64,000 nt of DNA from Streptomyces hyaluromycini (GTDB lineage Bacteria; Actinomycetota; Actinomycetes; Streptomycetales; Streptomycetaceae), in NCBI RefSeq assembly GCF_002217755.1, contig NZ_BCFL01000040.1, forward strand, positions 1 through 64,000. The letters are read 5' to 3'. Of this stretch, positions 31,976-40,581 are shown in pieces. The notes below the pieces were generated by a model that was not told where the DNA came from, searched no databases, and was given only the letters and a program-made list of their open reading frames with translations. A program made the translations under genes and the position numbers. How positions within the stretch are numbered: the stretch's first letter is position 1; every line of letters starts with the position of its first letter.

Positions 31976-33550
31976 ATGAACGGCACGAACGGCACGAACG
32001 GCACCCCCGGAACCACCGGCCCGGCCCCCGCCCTCGGCTCCGAAACCTCCCGTGTGATCGTCGTCGGCTCCGGCCCCACCGGCCTCCTCCTGGCCGGTGA
32101 CCTCGCCGCCGCCGGCATCCCGGTCACCCTCCTCGAAAAGCGCCCTCACAAGATCAGCAACCTCTCCCGCGCCTTCGCCCTGCACGCCCGCGCCCTGGAG
32201 CAGCTCGACGCGCGGGGCCTCGCCGACGAACTCGAAGCCGTCGGCGAGCCTCTCTCCCGGTTCAGCCTCTTCGGCCGTTTCAACCTCGACCTCGGCACCC
32301 TGCCCTCCCGTTTCCGGCATGTCCTCGTCCTCCCGCAGTACGAGGTCGAGAAGGTGCTGGAGCGCCGGGCGGCCGAGGCCGGCGTCGACTTCCGCAACGA
32401 GTCCGAGGTGACCGGCCTGACCCAGGACGCGGCCGGTGTCACCGTGCACGTCAGGGGCGGCGAGGACCTGCGCGCCGCGTACGTGGTGGGCGCCGACGGG
32501 ATGCGCAGTGCCGTGCGGGAGGCGGTCGGGCTGCCGTTCCCGGGGAGGTCGGCGATCCGGTCCGTCGTCCTCGCCGACGTGCTGCTCGCCGAGAAGCCCC
32601 CGACACTGCTGACGGCCGCCGCGGTCGGCGACGCGTTCGCGTTCCTGGCGCCCTTCGGCGACGGCTACTACCGCGTCATCTGCTGGCAGCGCGACCGCGA
32701 CGTCCCCGACCACGAGCCGGTCGGCCTCGACGAGGTCAGGGAGATCACCCGGCTGGCCCTGGGCAAGGACTACGGGATGCACGACGCCCGCTGGATGTCC
32801 CGCTTCCACAGCGACGAGCGCCAGGTGCCCAGCTACCGGGTCGGCCGGGTCTTCCTGGCCGGCGACGCGGCGCACGTGCACACCCCGGCAGGCGGCCAGG
32901 GCATGAACACCGGCCTGCAGGACGCGGCCAACCTGGGCTGGAAGCTCGCCGCCGTGCTGCACGGCCACGCGGACCCCGGTCTGCTCGACACCTACCAGAG
33001 CGAACGCCACCCGGTCGGCAGGTCCGTCCTGCGCAGCAGCGGCGCCCTGGTCCGCCTCGCGATGGCCAGGGGCCCGCTGCTGGCGGCGCGGAGCGTGCTC
33101 ATCCGCGCGCTGGGCCACGCCGGCCCGGTCCGCCGCAGGATCATCGGCCAGATCACCGGCATCGGCTACCGCTACCCCGCACCGCGGGGCGCCCACCGTC
33201 TCACCGGCACCCGGGCTCCCGACCTCGCCCTGGCCGGCACCTCGGCAGGCACCTCGGCAGGCACCTCGGCAGGCACCTCGGCAGGCACCTCGGCAGGCAC
33301 CTCGGCCGGCGTCTCGGCCGACGGCTGCCGCCTGTACGAGGCGCTGCGCGGCGGCCGGTTCGTCCTCGTCACCCCGGGTCCGGACCCGTACGACACGGGC
33401 ACGCGGTACGCCGGCCGGCTGGCCGTGGCGCAGTGGCGGAGCGGCCGTCGTACGACCGTTCTGGTGCGCCCCGACGGATACGTGGCCTGGGCTGGCGAGG
33501 ACGCCCGGGCGCCGGACATCGAGAAGGCGCTGTCCACCCACGTCGGGTGA
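31976..33550 (+). CDS. FAD-dependent aromatic hydroxylase (PheA/TfdB-type)
   Basis: A 524-residue product from ATG 31976, with AGGAGG 6 nt upstream. The FAD-binding start V-V-G-S-G-P-T-G-L-L-L-A-G lies at residues 25-38, the G-A-D-G-M-R-S motif near 173, and G-D-A-A-H-V-H-T-P-A-G-G-Q-G-M-N near 297. These are the three hallmarks of class A flavoprotein hydroxylases. The C-terminal thioredoxin-like domain is interrupted by six A-G-T-S units coded by a 12-bp tandem repeat. The N-terminus is also repetitive (N-G-T x3). It probably hydroxylates an aromatic compound that induces the adjacent TetR. Confidence 0.92.
   Translation: MNGTNGTNGTPGTTGPAPALGSETSRVIVVGSGPTGLLLAGDLAAAGIPVTLLEKRPHKISNLSRAFALHARALEQLDARGLADELEAVGEPLSRFSLFGRFNLDLGTLPSRFRHVLVLPQYEVEKVLERRAAEAGVDFRNESEVTGLTQDAAGVTVHVRGGEDLRAAYVVGADGMRSAVREAVGLPFPGRSAIRSVVLADVLLAEKPPTLLTAAAVGDAFAFLAPFGDGYYRVICWQRDRDVPDHEPVGLDEVREITRLALGKDYGMHDARWMSRFHSDERQVPSYRVGRVFLAGDAAHVHTPAGGQGMNTGLQDAANLGWKLAAVLHGHADPGLLDTYQSERHPVGRSVLRSSGALVRLAMARGPLLAARSVLIRALGHAGPVRRRIIGQITGIGYRYPAPRGAHRLTGTRAPDLALAGTSAGTSAGTSAGTSAGTSAGTSAGVSADGCRLYEALRGGRFVLVTPGPDPYDTGTRYAGRLAVAQWRSGRRTTVLVRPDGYVAWAGEDARAPDIEKALSTHVG
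33236..33307 (+). repeat. 12-bp tandem repeat inside the hydroxylase gene
   Basis: Six copies of GGCACCTCGGCA (the last ends in C) lie end to end and keep the frame, encoding A-G-T-S repeats in a domain linker. Copy number is likely variable between strains. Confidence 0.9.
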
Positions 33551-33555
33551 CCGGT

Positions 33556-34014
33556 TCACGCGAGGGTGAAGCCCGCGGCCTTGGTGTCGAGGGTGGTGTG
33601 GCCGTCCTTCGCCGTGGCGAGCACGGCGATGTGCCAGGCGCCGTGCGGGGAGGACGCGATGTCGGCGGCGGTCATCCCGCCCTTGTAGACGCACCGGACG
33701 GTGTGGCCGCCGGCCGGCGTGCAGGTCGCGGACGCCACCTCGGCCATGTCCTTGGCGGTCAGCGGCTTCTTCGCGAACTCGGACTTCTCCGGCCAGGCCA
33801 GCACCTTCAGGTTCTTGACGCCGGAGGGCGCGGTGACCTCGGTGGTGAAGGAGAGCGAGCCGTCCCGGCCGCCGTCGGGGGCGGTGTAGCGGACGGTGCT
33901 GTGCGCCAGGGCGGGCGACGGGTCCTGGTCGCCGGCGTAGGCGAGGGCGAAGGCCCCGGCACCTCCGAGCACGACGACACCGGCGACCACGGACAGGGCG
34001 ATACGACGGGACAT
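33556..34014 (-). CDS. Secreted/anchored DUF5707-like protein
   Basis: A 152-residue product from ATG 34014. The signal/anchor helix is R-I-A-L-S-V-V-A-G-V-V-V-L-G-G-A-G-A-F-A-L-A, residues 4-25. The beta-rich mature domain has V-R-Y-T-A-P-D-G-G-R-D-G-S-L-S-F, G-V-K-N-L-K-V-L-A-W-P, a Cys pair (A-T-C-T-P, V-R-C-V-Y) and H-G-A-W-H-I-A-V-L-A-T-A-K-D-G-H. This matches what I remember of DUF5707 proteins in Streptomyces, which are exported and of unknown function. Convergent with the hydroxylase gene 5 bp away. Confidence 0.75.
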   Translation of the reverse strand: MSRRIALSVVAGVVVLGGAGAFALAYAGDQDPSPALAHSTVRYTAPDGGRDGSLSFTTEVTAPSGVKNLKVLAWPEKSEFAKKPLTAKDMAEVASATCTPAGGHTVRCVYKGGMTAADIASSPHGAWHIAVLATAKDGHTTLDTKAAGFTLA

Positions 34015-34179
34015 GGCGAGTTCTCCGTAACTGGTTCAGGCTGGCTCAGGCTGTCTCAGCCGAATGGACCCGGCGCTCTCTGCCGCGCCGGTGCGTCGAT
34101 ACTCGCAACGCGCAGCCGCCCCGGGCGTGAGCACGGATACTCAACTCGTCCTGGGTGATGGGTACTTCGCGCATAGGGC

Positions 34180-34212
34180 GGGGCGCCCGGTGGAGATCCC
34201 ACCGGGCGCCCC
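34180..34212 (-). terminator. Terminator after pepN (first copy)
   Basis: A perfect 14-bp stem, GGGGCGCCCGGTGG (34180-34193) with CCACCGGGCGCCCC (34199-34212), has a 5-nt loop. It lies 13 bp past the pepN stop. Confidence 0.85.
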
Positions 34213-34225
34213 GACGAGGTGTCGC

Positions 34226-36799
34226 CTACTGGGCGGCCGCGTCCGCCGCCTGGGCCTTCAGGGCGCGCTCGACGCCCGCGCGGGACTCCGAGACGAGCCG
34301 GGCCAGGGCCGCGTTCGGCTGGGCCGCGGCCAGCCAGGCGTCCGTCCTGGCGAGGGTCTCCTGGGAGACCTGGAGGGACGGGTAGAGGCCGATCGCGATC
34401 TGCTGGGCGATCTCGTGCGAGCGGGAGTCCCACACCGACTTCAGGATCTCGAAGTACTTGTCGGTGTACGGCGCCAGCAGCTCACGCTGGTCGGTCTGGA
34501 CGAAGCCGCCGATCACCGCCTCCTGCACGGCGTTCGGCAGCTTGTCGGAGTCGATGACCGACGCCCACGCCTCCGCCTTCGCCTCCTCGGTCGGACGGGC
34601 GGCGCGGGCGGTGGCCGCGTGGCGCTCGCCGGCGGCGGTCCTGTCCCGCTCGTACTCGCCCGCGATCTCCGCCTCGTCGAAACGGCCGACCGCCGCCAGC
34701 CGCTCCACGAACGCCCAGCGCAGTTCGGTGTCGACGGCCAGGCCCTCGATGGTGTGGGTGCCCTCCAGCAGGCTGTCCAGGAGGTCCAGCTGCTCCGGCG
34801 TGCGGGCGGTGGCCGCGAAGGCGCGCGCCCAGGCCAGCTGGTGGTCGCTCGCCGGCGCGGCGGACCGCAGGTGGGCCAGCGTGGCGTCGGTCCAGCGGGT
34901 GAGCAGGGCCTCGCGGGCGGCCGGGTCGGCGTACAGCTCGATGGCCAGCTTCACCTGGCGGTGCAGGGACTGGACGACACCGATGTCCGACTCCTTGCCG
35001 ATGCCGGACAGCACGAGGGACAGGTACTCACGGGTGGGGAGTTCCGCGTCCCGGGTCATGTCCCAGGCCGACGCCCAGCACAGCGCGCGGGGCAGCGAGG
35101 ACTCGAAGTCGCCGAGGTGCTCGGTGACGAAGTGCAGCGACCGCTCGTCCAGGCGGACCTTGGCGTACGACAGGTCGTCGTCGTTGAGCAGGAACACCGC
35201 CGGACGGGCGCGGCCGGCCAGCTGCGGTACGGCCGTCAGCTCGCCGTCCACGTCCAGCTCGATCCGGTCGGTGCGGACCAGCTTGCCGGTCGCCTCGTCG
35301 AGGTCGTACAGGCCGACCGCGATCCGGTGCGGACGCAGCGTCGGCTCGCCCTTCGCGCCGGCGGGCAGCGCCGGGGCCTCCTGGCGGATGGCGAAGGAGG
35401 TGACGACACCATCGGCGTCCGTCTCCACCTCCGGGCGCAGGATGTTGATGCCGGCCGTCTGCAGCCACTTCTGCGACCAGGTGCTCAGGTCACGCCCCGA
35501 GGTCTCCTCCAGGGCGCCCAGCAGGTCGGACAGGCGCGTGTTGCCGAACGCGTGCCGCTTGAAGTACGCCTGCACGCCCTTGAAGAACTCGTCCATGCCG
35601 ACGTACGCGACCAGCTGCTTCAGGACGCTCGCACCCTTGGCGTACGTGATGCCGTCGAAGTTGACGAGCACGTCGTCCAGGTCGCGGATCTCGGCCATGA
35701 TCGGGTGGGTGGAGGGCAGCTGGTCCTGCCGGTACGCCCAGGTCTTCATGGAGTTGGCGAACGTTGTCCACGAGTGCGGCCAGCGCGACCCGGGGGCGTA
35801 CGCCTGGCAGGCGATGGAGGTGTAGGTGGCGAACGACTCGTTCAGCCACAGGTCGTTCCACCACTCCATGGTGACCAGGTCGCCGAACCACATGTGGGCC
35901 AGCTCGTGCAGGATGGTCTCGCTGCGCGTCTCGTACGCCGCGTCGGTCACCTTGGACCGGAAGACGTACTGGTCGCGGATGGTCACCGCGCCCGCGTTCT
36001 CCATCGCGCCCGCGTTGAACTCCGGCACGAACAGCTGGTCGTACTTGGTGAACGGGTAGGCGTAGTCGAACTTCTCCTGGAACCAGTCGAAGCCCTGCCG
36101 GGTCACCTCGAAGATCGCGTCCGAGTCGAGGAACTCGGCGAGCGAGGGACGGCAGTAGATGCCCAGCGGCACCGACTGGCCGTCCTTCTCGTACACGCTG
36201 TGCACCGAGTGGTACGGGCCCACGATCAGGGCGGTGATGTACGACGAGATGCGGGGCGTCGGCTCGAAGACCCAGGTGTCGTCCTTGGGCTCGGGCGTCG
36301 GCGAGTTCGAGACGACCGTCCAGCCGGTCGGCGCCTTCACGGTGAACTGGAAGGTCGCCTTCAGGTCGGGCTGCTCGAAGGAGGCGAAGACCCGGCGGGC
36401 GTCCGGCACCTCGAACTGGGTGTAGAGGTACGCCTGCTCGTCGACGGGGTCGACGAACCGGTGCAGACCTTCACCCGTGTTGGTGTACGCGCAGTCGGCG
36501 ACGACACGGAGGACGTTACGGCCCTCCAGCAGGCCGGGCAGCGCGATCCGGGAGTCGGCGAAGACCTCGGCGGGATCCAGCGGATCACCGTTGAGGGTGA
36601 CCTCGTGGACCGCCGGGGCCACCAGGTCGATGAAGGATTCGACGCCGGTTTCGGCGACGTCGAAGCGCACCGTGGTCACGGACCGGTAGGTACCGCCCTC
36701 CTGCGCGCCGGAGAGGTCGAGAGCGATCTCGTACGAGTCAACGGTGAGCAGCTTCGCCCGCTGCTGTGCCTCTTCGCGAGTCAGGTTTGTGCCAGGCAC
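34226..36799 (-). CDS. pepN: Aminopeptidase N (M1 family), copy 1
   Basis: An 857-residue cytoplasmic metallopeptidase from ATG 36799. The exopeptidase motif G-A-M-E-N precedes the zinc site H298-E-L-A-H302, with the third ligand Glu321 in N-E-S-F-A. This is standard M1 spacing. The C-terminal ERAP1-like helical domain is complete. It removes N-terminal residues from peptides. A paralogue lies 16 kb away (52435-55047) in the same orientation. Length and start (M-P-G-T-N-L-T-R-E-E-A) match the second copy's V-P-G-E-N-L-S-R-D-E-A. Confidence 0.95.
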   Translation of the reverse strand: MPGTNLTREEAQQRAKLLTVDSYEIALDLSGAQEGGTYRSVTTVRFDVAETGVESFIDLVAPAVHEVTLNGDPLDPAEVFADSRIALPGLLEGRNVLRVVADCAYTNTGEGLHRFVDPVDEQAYLYTQFEVPDARRVFASFEQPDLKATFQFTVKAPTGWTVVSNSPTPEPKDDTWVFEPTPRISSYITALIVGPYHSVHSVYEKDGQSVPLGIYCRPSLAEFLDSDAIFEVTRQGFDWFQEKFDYAYPFTKYDQLFVPEFNAGAMENAGAVTIRDQYVFRSKVTDAAYETRSETILHELAHMWFGDLVTMEWWNDLWLNESFATYTSIACQAYAPGSRWPHSWTTFANSMKTWAYRQDQLPSTHPIMAEIRDLDDVLVNFDGITYAKGASVLKQLVAYVGMDEFFKGVQAYFKRHAFGNTRLSDLLGALEETSGRDLSTWSQKWLQTAGINILRPEVETDADGVVTSFAIRQEAPALPAGAKGEPTLRPHRIAVGLYDLDEATGKLVRTDRIELDVDGELTAVPQLAGRARPAVFLLNDDDLSYAKVRLDERSLHFVTEHLGDFESSLPRALCWASAWDMTRDAELPTREYLSLVLSGIGKESDIGVVQSLHRQVKLAIELYADPAAREALLTRWTDATLAHLRSAAPASDHQLAWARAFAATARTPEQLDLLDSLLEGTHTIEGLAVDTELRWAFVERLAAVGRFDEAEIAGEYERDRTAAGERHAATARAARPTEEAKAEAWASVIDSDKLPNAVQEAVIGGFVQTDQRELLAPYTDKYFEILKSVWDSRSHEIAQQIAIGLYPSLQVSQETLARTDAWLAAAQPNAALARLVSESRAGVERALKAQAADAAAQ

Positions 36800-36929
36800 G
36801 CGGTCATCTCCTCGTTATGTGTGGGTTGCGCCATCCTTCCACGGGAGCGGGGACGAGGGCGACGAGGGAAAACCCCAGAGATCGCACGGTCGGGGGGCCT
36901 CGGGCCGCCTCCCCGAGCCGTGCGGTGCC

Positions 36930-37718
36930 TCAGACGGCCGTGGTGCCTCCGTCGACCGGGACGGCCGCGCCGGTGACGAAGGAGGACCGGTCGCTGCACA
37001 GCCAGAGCGCCGCCTGGGCCACCTCGACGGGGTCGGCCATCCGCTTCTGCAGCGTCTCCTCCTCGAACTGCTTGCCCAGCTCGGGCAGCTCACGGACGAC
37101 CCGGTCCATCATCTCGGTGAGTGTGCTGCCCACCACCAGCGCGTTGACGCGGATGCCGCGCTTGCCGCACTCGGCCGCGGCGGCCCGGGTGAGCCCGAGG
37201 ACGGCGTGCTTGGCGGCCACGTACGCGGCCGACGCCCCGGTGGCCCGCTGCCCCGCGACGCTGGAGGTGTTGACGATGGTGCCGCCGCCGTCGCGGAGCA
37301 GCACGGGGATCTGGGCGCGCAGGCAGTTCCAGACGCCGCGCACGTTGACGTCCATGGTCTGCTCGTAGACGTCCTGGCCGGTCTCGTGCAGGTCGGTGCC
37401 GGCGGTGCCGAACCCGGCGTTGTTGAAGGCGCAGTCGAGCCGTCCGAAGGCGTCGACGGCCGTGCGCACGACCCGGTCGACGTCGTCGGCGGAGGCGATG
37501 TCCCCCGGTACGGCGAGGGCCCGCCCGCCGGAGCCACGGATCTCCTCGACGAGCGACTCCAGCCGCTCCGCCCGCCGGGCGGTGACCACGACTGCGGCCC
37601 CCTCACGGGCGAAGAGCCGGGCGGCGGCGGCCCCGATCCCGCTGGAGGCCCCGGTGATCATGGCGACCTTGCCGTCGAGGACGCGTGAGGTGCCGCAGGC
37701 ATGCTGGGTGTCGCTCAT
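36930..37718 (-). CDS. Short-chain dehydrogenase/reductase
   Basis: A 262-residue classical SDR from ATG 37718. It has the cofactor motif T-G-A-S-S-G-I-G near residue 22, N-N-A-G near 100, catalytic Ser in N-T-S-S-V-A-G and Y-V-A-A-K near 166, and a C-terminal V-D-G-G-T. It lies between pepN and asd with its own upstream region containing a palindromic repeat. The substrate is not predictable. Confidence 0.92.
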   Translation of the reverse strand: MSDTQHACGTSRVLDGKVAMITGASSGIGAAAARLFAREGAAVVVTARRAERLESLVEEIRGSGGRALAVPGDIASADDVDRVVRTAVDAFGRLDCAFNNAGFGTAGTDLHETGQDVYEQTMDVNVRGVWNCLRAQIPVLLRDGGGTIVNTSSVAGQRATGASAAYVAAKHAVLGLTRAAAAECGKRGIRVNALVVGSTLTEMMDRVVRELPELGKQFEEETLQKRMADPVEVAQAALWLCSDRSSFVTGAAVPVDGGTTAV

Positions 37719-37771
37719 GTGTGGTGGCCCCCTGGAAAGCGAACGTGAGCATCAGCGCCCCGTACGGGGCG

Positions 37772-37803
37772 CTGGGGGTACCCCAAGCCGAAGGCTGGGG
37801 GAG
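37772..37803. repeat. Short palindromic repeat (intergenic copy)
   Basis: CTGGGGGTACCCCAAGCC continues as GAAGGCTGGGGGAG. It is the same family as the insertions at 48042-48080 and 56842-56872. It lies between the asd stop and the SDR start. Confidence 0.7.
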
Positions 37804-37881
37804 GAACTGCGCGACCGGCCAGGACGGCGCCGCACTCGCCCGACGGCAGAACGCGGCACCTCCTGTGGCGCGCACGGCCCC

Positions 37882-38901
37882 CTACTCGGCCGACAGCTCC
37901 GCCGCCACCAGCTCCGCGATCTGCACGGCGTTCAGCGCGGCGCCCTTGCGGAGGTTGTCGTTGGAGACGAAGAGCGCGAGGCCGTTCTCCACCGTCTCGT
38001 CGCTGCGGATCCGGCCGACGTACGACGCGTCCCGGCCGGCCGCCTGCAGCGGGGTGGGGATGTCGGACAGCTCGACGCCGGGCGCGCCGGCGAGCAGCCC
38101 GGTCGCCCGCTCCGGGGAGATCGGGCGGGCGAACCGGGCGTTGAGCTGGAGGGAGTGCCCGGAGAACACCGGGACGCGGACACAGGTGCCGGAGACCTTC
38201 AGCTCGGGGAGCTCCAGGATCTTGCGGGACTCGTTGCGCAGCTTCTGCTCCTCGTCGGTCTCGCCCAGACCGTCCTCGACGAGGTTGCCGGCGAAGGGCA
38301 GGACGTTGAAGGCGATGGGCCGCTTGTAGACCTGCGGCTCCGGGAAGGTGACCGCCCCGCCGTCGTGGGTGAGCTTGTCCGCGTCGGCGGCGACCTTCTG
38401 CACCTGCCCGTGCAGCTCCGCGACGCCCGCGAGACCCGAGCCGGACACCGCCTGATAGGTGGTGGCGACCAGCGCCTGGAGGCCCGCCTCCGCGTCCAGC
38501 ACCTTCAGGACCGGCATCGCGGCCATCGTGGTGCAGTTCGGGTTGGCGATGATGCCCTTCGGGCGGTCGGCGATCGCGTGCGGGTTCACCTCGGAGACGA
38601 CCAGCGGGACCTCGGGGTCCCTGCGCCAGGCGGAGGAGTTGTCGATCACGACGGCCCCCTGGGAGGCGACCTTCTCCGCGAGCGCCTTCGAGGTGGCCCC
38701 GCCCGCCGAGAACAGCACGATGTCCAGGCCGGTGTAGTCGGCGGTCGCCGCGTCCTCCACCGTCACACCGTCGAGCACGGTCCCGGCCGAGCGGGCCGAG
38801 GCGAACAGGCGCAGCTCGTCGACCGGGAAGTTCCGCTCCACGAGGATCCTGCGCATGACCGTGCCGACCTGACCGGTGGCTCCGACGATTCCGACCCTCA
38901 C
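37882..38901 (-). CDS. asd: Aspartate-semialdehyde dehydrogenase
   Basis: A 339-residue product from ATG 38901. It makes aspartate semialdehyde from aspartyl phosphate for lysine/diaminopimelate, threonine and methionine synthesis. The NADP-binding start is V-G-I-V-G-A-T-G-Q-V-G-T-V. Phosphate-binding R-R-D-P lies near 93, and the nucleophile is Cys123 in A-N-P-N-C-T-T-M. V-P-V-F-S-G-H-S near 250 supplies the catalytic His. No aspartokinase gene is attached here, so this may be a second asd copy of the genome. Confidence 0.95.
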   Translation of the reverse strand: MRVGIVGATGQVGTVMRRILVERNFPVDELRLFASARSAGTVLDGVTVEDAATADYTGLDIVLFSAGGATSKALAEKVASQGAVVIDNSSAWRRDPEVPLVVSEVNPHAIADRPKGIIANPNCTTMAAMPVLKVLDAEAGLQALVATTYQAVSGSGLAGVAELHGQVQKVAADADKLTHDGGAVTFPEPQVYKRPIAFNVLPFAGNLVEDGLGETDEEQKLRNESRKILELPELKVSGTCVRVPVFSGHSLQLNARFARPISPERATGLLAGAPGVELSDIPTPLQAAGRDASYVGRIRSDETVENGLALFVSNDNLRKGAALNAVQIAELVAAELSAE

Positions 38902-39216
38902 GGCGACTCCCTCTGCATACGTTGACCTGTGTCTGCGGCCTTTCCATCATGCGGCCGACCCGGGTCCACCTGTCCAATTCTTTGCGCGCCATGCCCACCG
39001 ACCGGACCAGCCGGCCCGTGGAACTCCCGCCCGCACCCCCGCTGAGCTGCAGAAATTACCTCCACTTGGCCGTGGTGCCGCAAGCTGTGCTGCGCCGCGC
39101 GCCGGTGTGACGTACGCCTCGGAAGCCTCTCGGATGCCCCCTCGGACGGCTCGGAGAAGATTTCCGGGAATCCGGCCGAACGTTTCCGGGGGCTGCGGCG
39201 TCGTAGGAGAAACGCG
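38902..39216. other. Divergent promoter region of asd and the ECF sigma gene
   Basis: About 315 bp without a gene. It must hold both promoters. A GAAC-N17-CGTC pattern at 39178-39202 resembles an ECF promoter but overlaps the ribosome site, so I do not call it. Confidence 0.45.
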
Positions 39217-39759
39217 GTGAGGGGGTGGGTTGTGCTGCGCAGAATGGCCCGCCGCGCCCAGGGGGACCAGCACGGTGATCCTCTGGACGCGGACCAGGAG
39301 CGCCGGGTGCGCGCGGTGCTCGCGCTGGGCGGCGTACCGCAGGCGGACCTGCTGGACGGGGTACAGCAGGTCCGCCTGCGGTTGCTGGAGCGGGCCGCCG
39401 ACGGCCAGGAGGCGCCGCGGGACGTCTCGGCGTGGGCGGCGGTCGTCGCCTCCCACCTCGCCATGGACTGGCACCGCGCCAAGCGCCGCCAGGAACGCCT
39501 CGGCGAGCGGCTCGCCTCCCTCCGCCAGCCCGACCACGCCTCCGGAGAGGACAGCAGGCTGCTCTCCGTCGCCGTCGCCCGCGGCCTGGACGAACTGCCG
39601 GACGCCCAGCGCCAGATCCTCGTCCTGCGCTTCTACGCCGACCTGCCGGTCCGCGGGATAGCCGAGGAACTGGGCATCCCCGAGGGCACGGTCAAGAGCC
39701 GGCTGCACACGGCGGTACGGGCCCTGCGCGCCCGCCTGCACGAGGACGAGGTGGTGTGA
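39217..39759 (+). CDS. ECF-type sigma factor
   Basis: A 180-residue product from GTG 39217, with AGGAG 7 nt upstream; ATG 39244 is an alternative. Region 2 is compact (G-V-Q-Q-V-R-L-R-L-L-E-R, W-A-A-V-V-A-S-H-L-A-M-D-W). Region 4 reads L-D-E-L-P-D-A-Q-R-Q-I-L-V-L-R-F-Y and I-A-E-E-L-G-I-P-E-G-T-V-K-S-R-L. It is followed after 2 bp by a membrane protein that is its likely anti-sigma. Confidence 0.9.
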   Translation: MRGWVVLRRMARRAQGDQHGDPLDADQERRVRAVLALGGVPQADLLDGVQQVRLRLLERAADGQEAPRDVSAWAAVVASHLAMDWHRAKRRQERLGERLASLRQPDHASGEDSRLLSVAVARGLDELPDAQRQILVLRFYADLPVRGIAEELGIPEGTVKSRLHTAVRALRARLHEDEVV

Positions 39760-39761
39760 GC

Positions 39762-40529
39762 ATGACCGCCGAACACGACGACCACGAGCGATACGACGGC
39801 CGGGGCGAGGAGGAGACCGACGCCCTGTTCGCCGTCCTCATGGACGAGCCGCTCTCCGACGAGCAGCGCGCCGATCCCGCCTTCATGGCCGAGCACCGGG
39901 CCGCCACCGCCGACCTGGCGCTCCTGCGCGAACAGCTCGGGATCATCGGCGACGCCCTTGCCGAGCCGCCGCCCGCGGCACTCCGGCCCCGTCCGGCCGC
40001 GCGTCGCCGCCCCTGGCAGCACCCCGGCGTCCGTGCCCTCGGGTTCGCCGGTGCCCTCGCGGCCGCGTTCGCCGGGGCCGTGTTCGGCATCGGCTGGCTC
40101 GCGGCGAACGGCGGCAGCAGCGCCATGTCGAACGGTGCCAGCTCCGACAAGGCCGCCGACAGCGCGTCGGGCACGGCGGGCCAGGGCGGCACGGAGCAGG
40201 CCGCCGGCCCCGGCTACCTCGCCTGCGCCCGGCTGGTCGTCGAGGGCACGGTGACCGAGGTGCAGCGGCTCCCGGGCTCCGGAGAGGAACGCGTCACCCT
40301 GCACGTGACCCGCGCCTACAAACCGGCGAAGACCGCCAAGGAGGTCGAGTTCCTCTTCGAGGACGGCACCGACGCCCGGGTGCGCACGGGCGCCCGCCTC
40401 CTGGTCGGCATCACGGCCGGGCAGCAGGTGCCCGACCGGTACGCGGTCGGGGAGTCGGAGATCGCGCCGGAGCGGTCCTGGATCGTCCGGGACCTGCCCG
40501 AGTCGCGCACCCTGACCTGCCGGAAGTGA
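39762..40529 (+). CDS. Membrane protein, probable anti-sigma partner
   Basis: A 255-residue product from ATG 39762, 2 bp after the sigma stop. An acidic cytoplasmic N-terminus (residues 1-95) with helices suited to sigma binding (L-S-D-E-Q-R-A-D-P-A-F-M-A-E-H) lacks the zinc His-x3-Cys-x2-Cys. One TM helix lies at about 103-125 (L-G-F-A-G-A-L-A-A-A-F-A-G-A-V-F). A Gly/Ser/Ala linker then leads to an extracytoplasmic beta domain with two Cys (Y-L-A-C-A-R, T-L-T-C-R-K). Role inferred from position and topology. Confidence 0.8.
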   Translation: MTAEHDDHERYDGRGEEETDALFAVLMDEPLSDEQRADPAFMAEHRAATADLALLREQLGIIGDALAEPPPAALRPRPAARRRPWQHPGVRALGFAGALAAAFAGAVFGIGWLAANGGSSAMSNGASSDKAADSASGTAGQGGTEQAAGPGYLACARLVVEGTVTEVQRLPGSGEERVTLHVTRAYKPAKTAKEVEFLFEDGTDARVRTGARLLVGITAGQQVPDRYAVGESEIAPERSWIVRDLPESRTLTCRK

Positions 40530-40536
40530 AAGCGGA

Positions 40537-40566
40537 GGGGCGGGCGCCCCGCAGGACGCCCGCCCC
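40537..40566. terminator. Terminator between convergent genes
   Basis: GGGGCGGGCG (40537-40546) pairs perfectly with CGCCCGCCCC (40557-40566). It is placed between the stops of the anti-sigma-like gene and the leftward subtilase gene. Confidence 0.75.
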
Positions 40567-40581
40567 CGGCACCGCAGTTGC

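Noticed and set aside
33236..33307. Possible CRISPR array
   Set aside because: The repeats are contiguous 12-mers without spacers and keep an open reading frame.
32097..33694. Alternative frames across the aromatic hydroxylase
   Set aside because: The main frame has all three FAD-hydroxylase motifs; the others are shadows.
34064..36976. A 970-codon open frame antisense to pepN copy 1
   Set aside because: Long antisense frames are expected at this GC content. The product is Val/Arg/Gly/Asp-rich with no motif, while the opposite strand encodes an intact M1 peptidase.
39178..39202. GAAC-N17-CGTC ECF-like promoter before the sigma gene
   Set aside because: Transcription from it would begin inside the AGGAG ribosome site of the chosen start. 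Likely chance unless the true start is ATG 39244.
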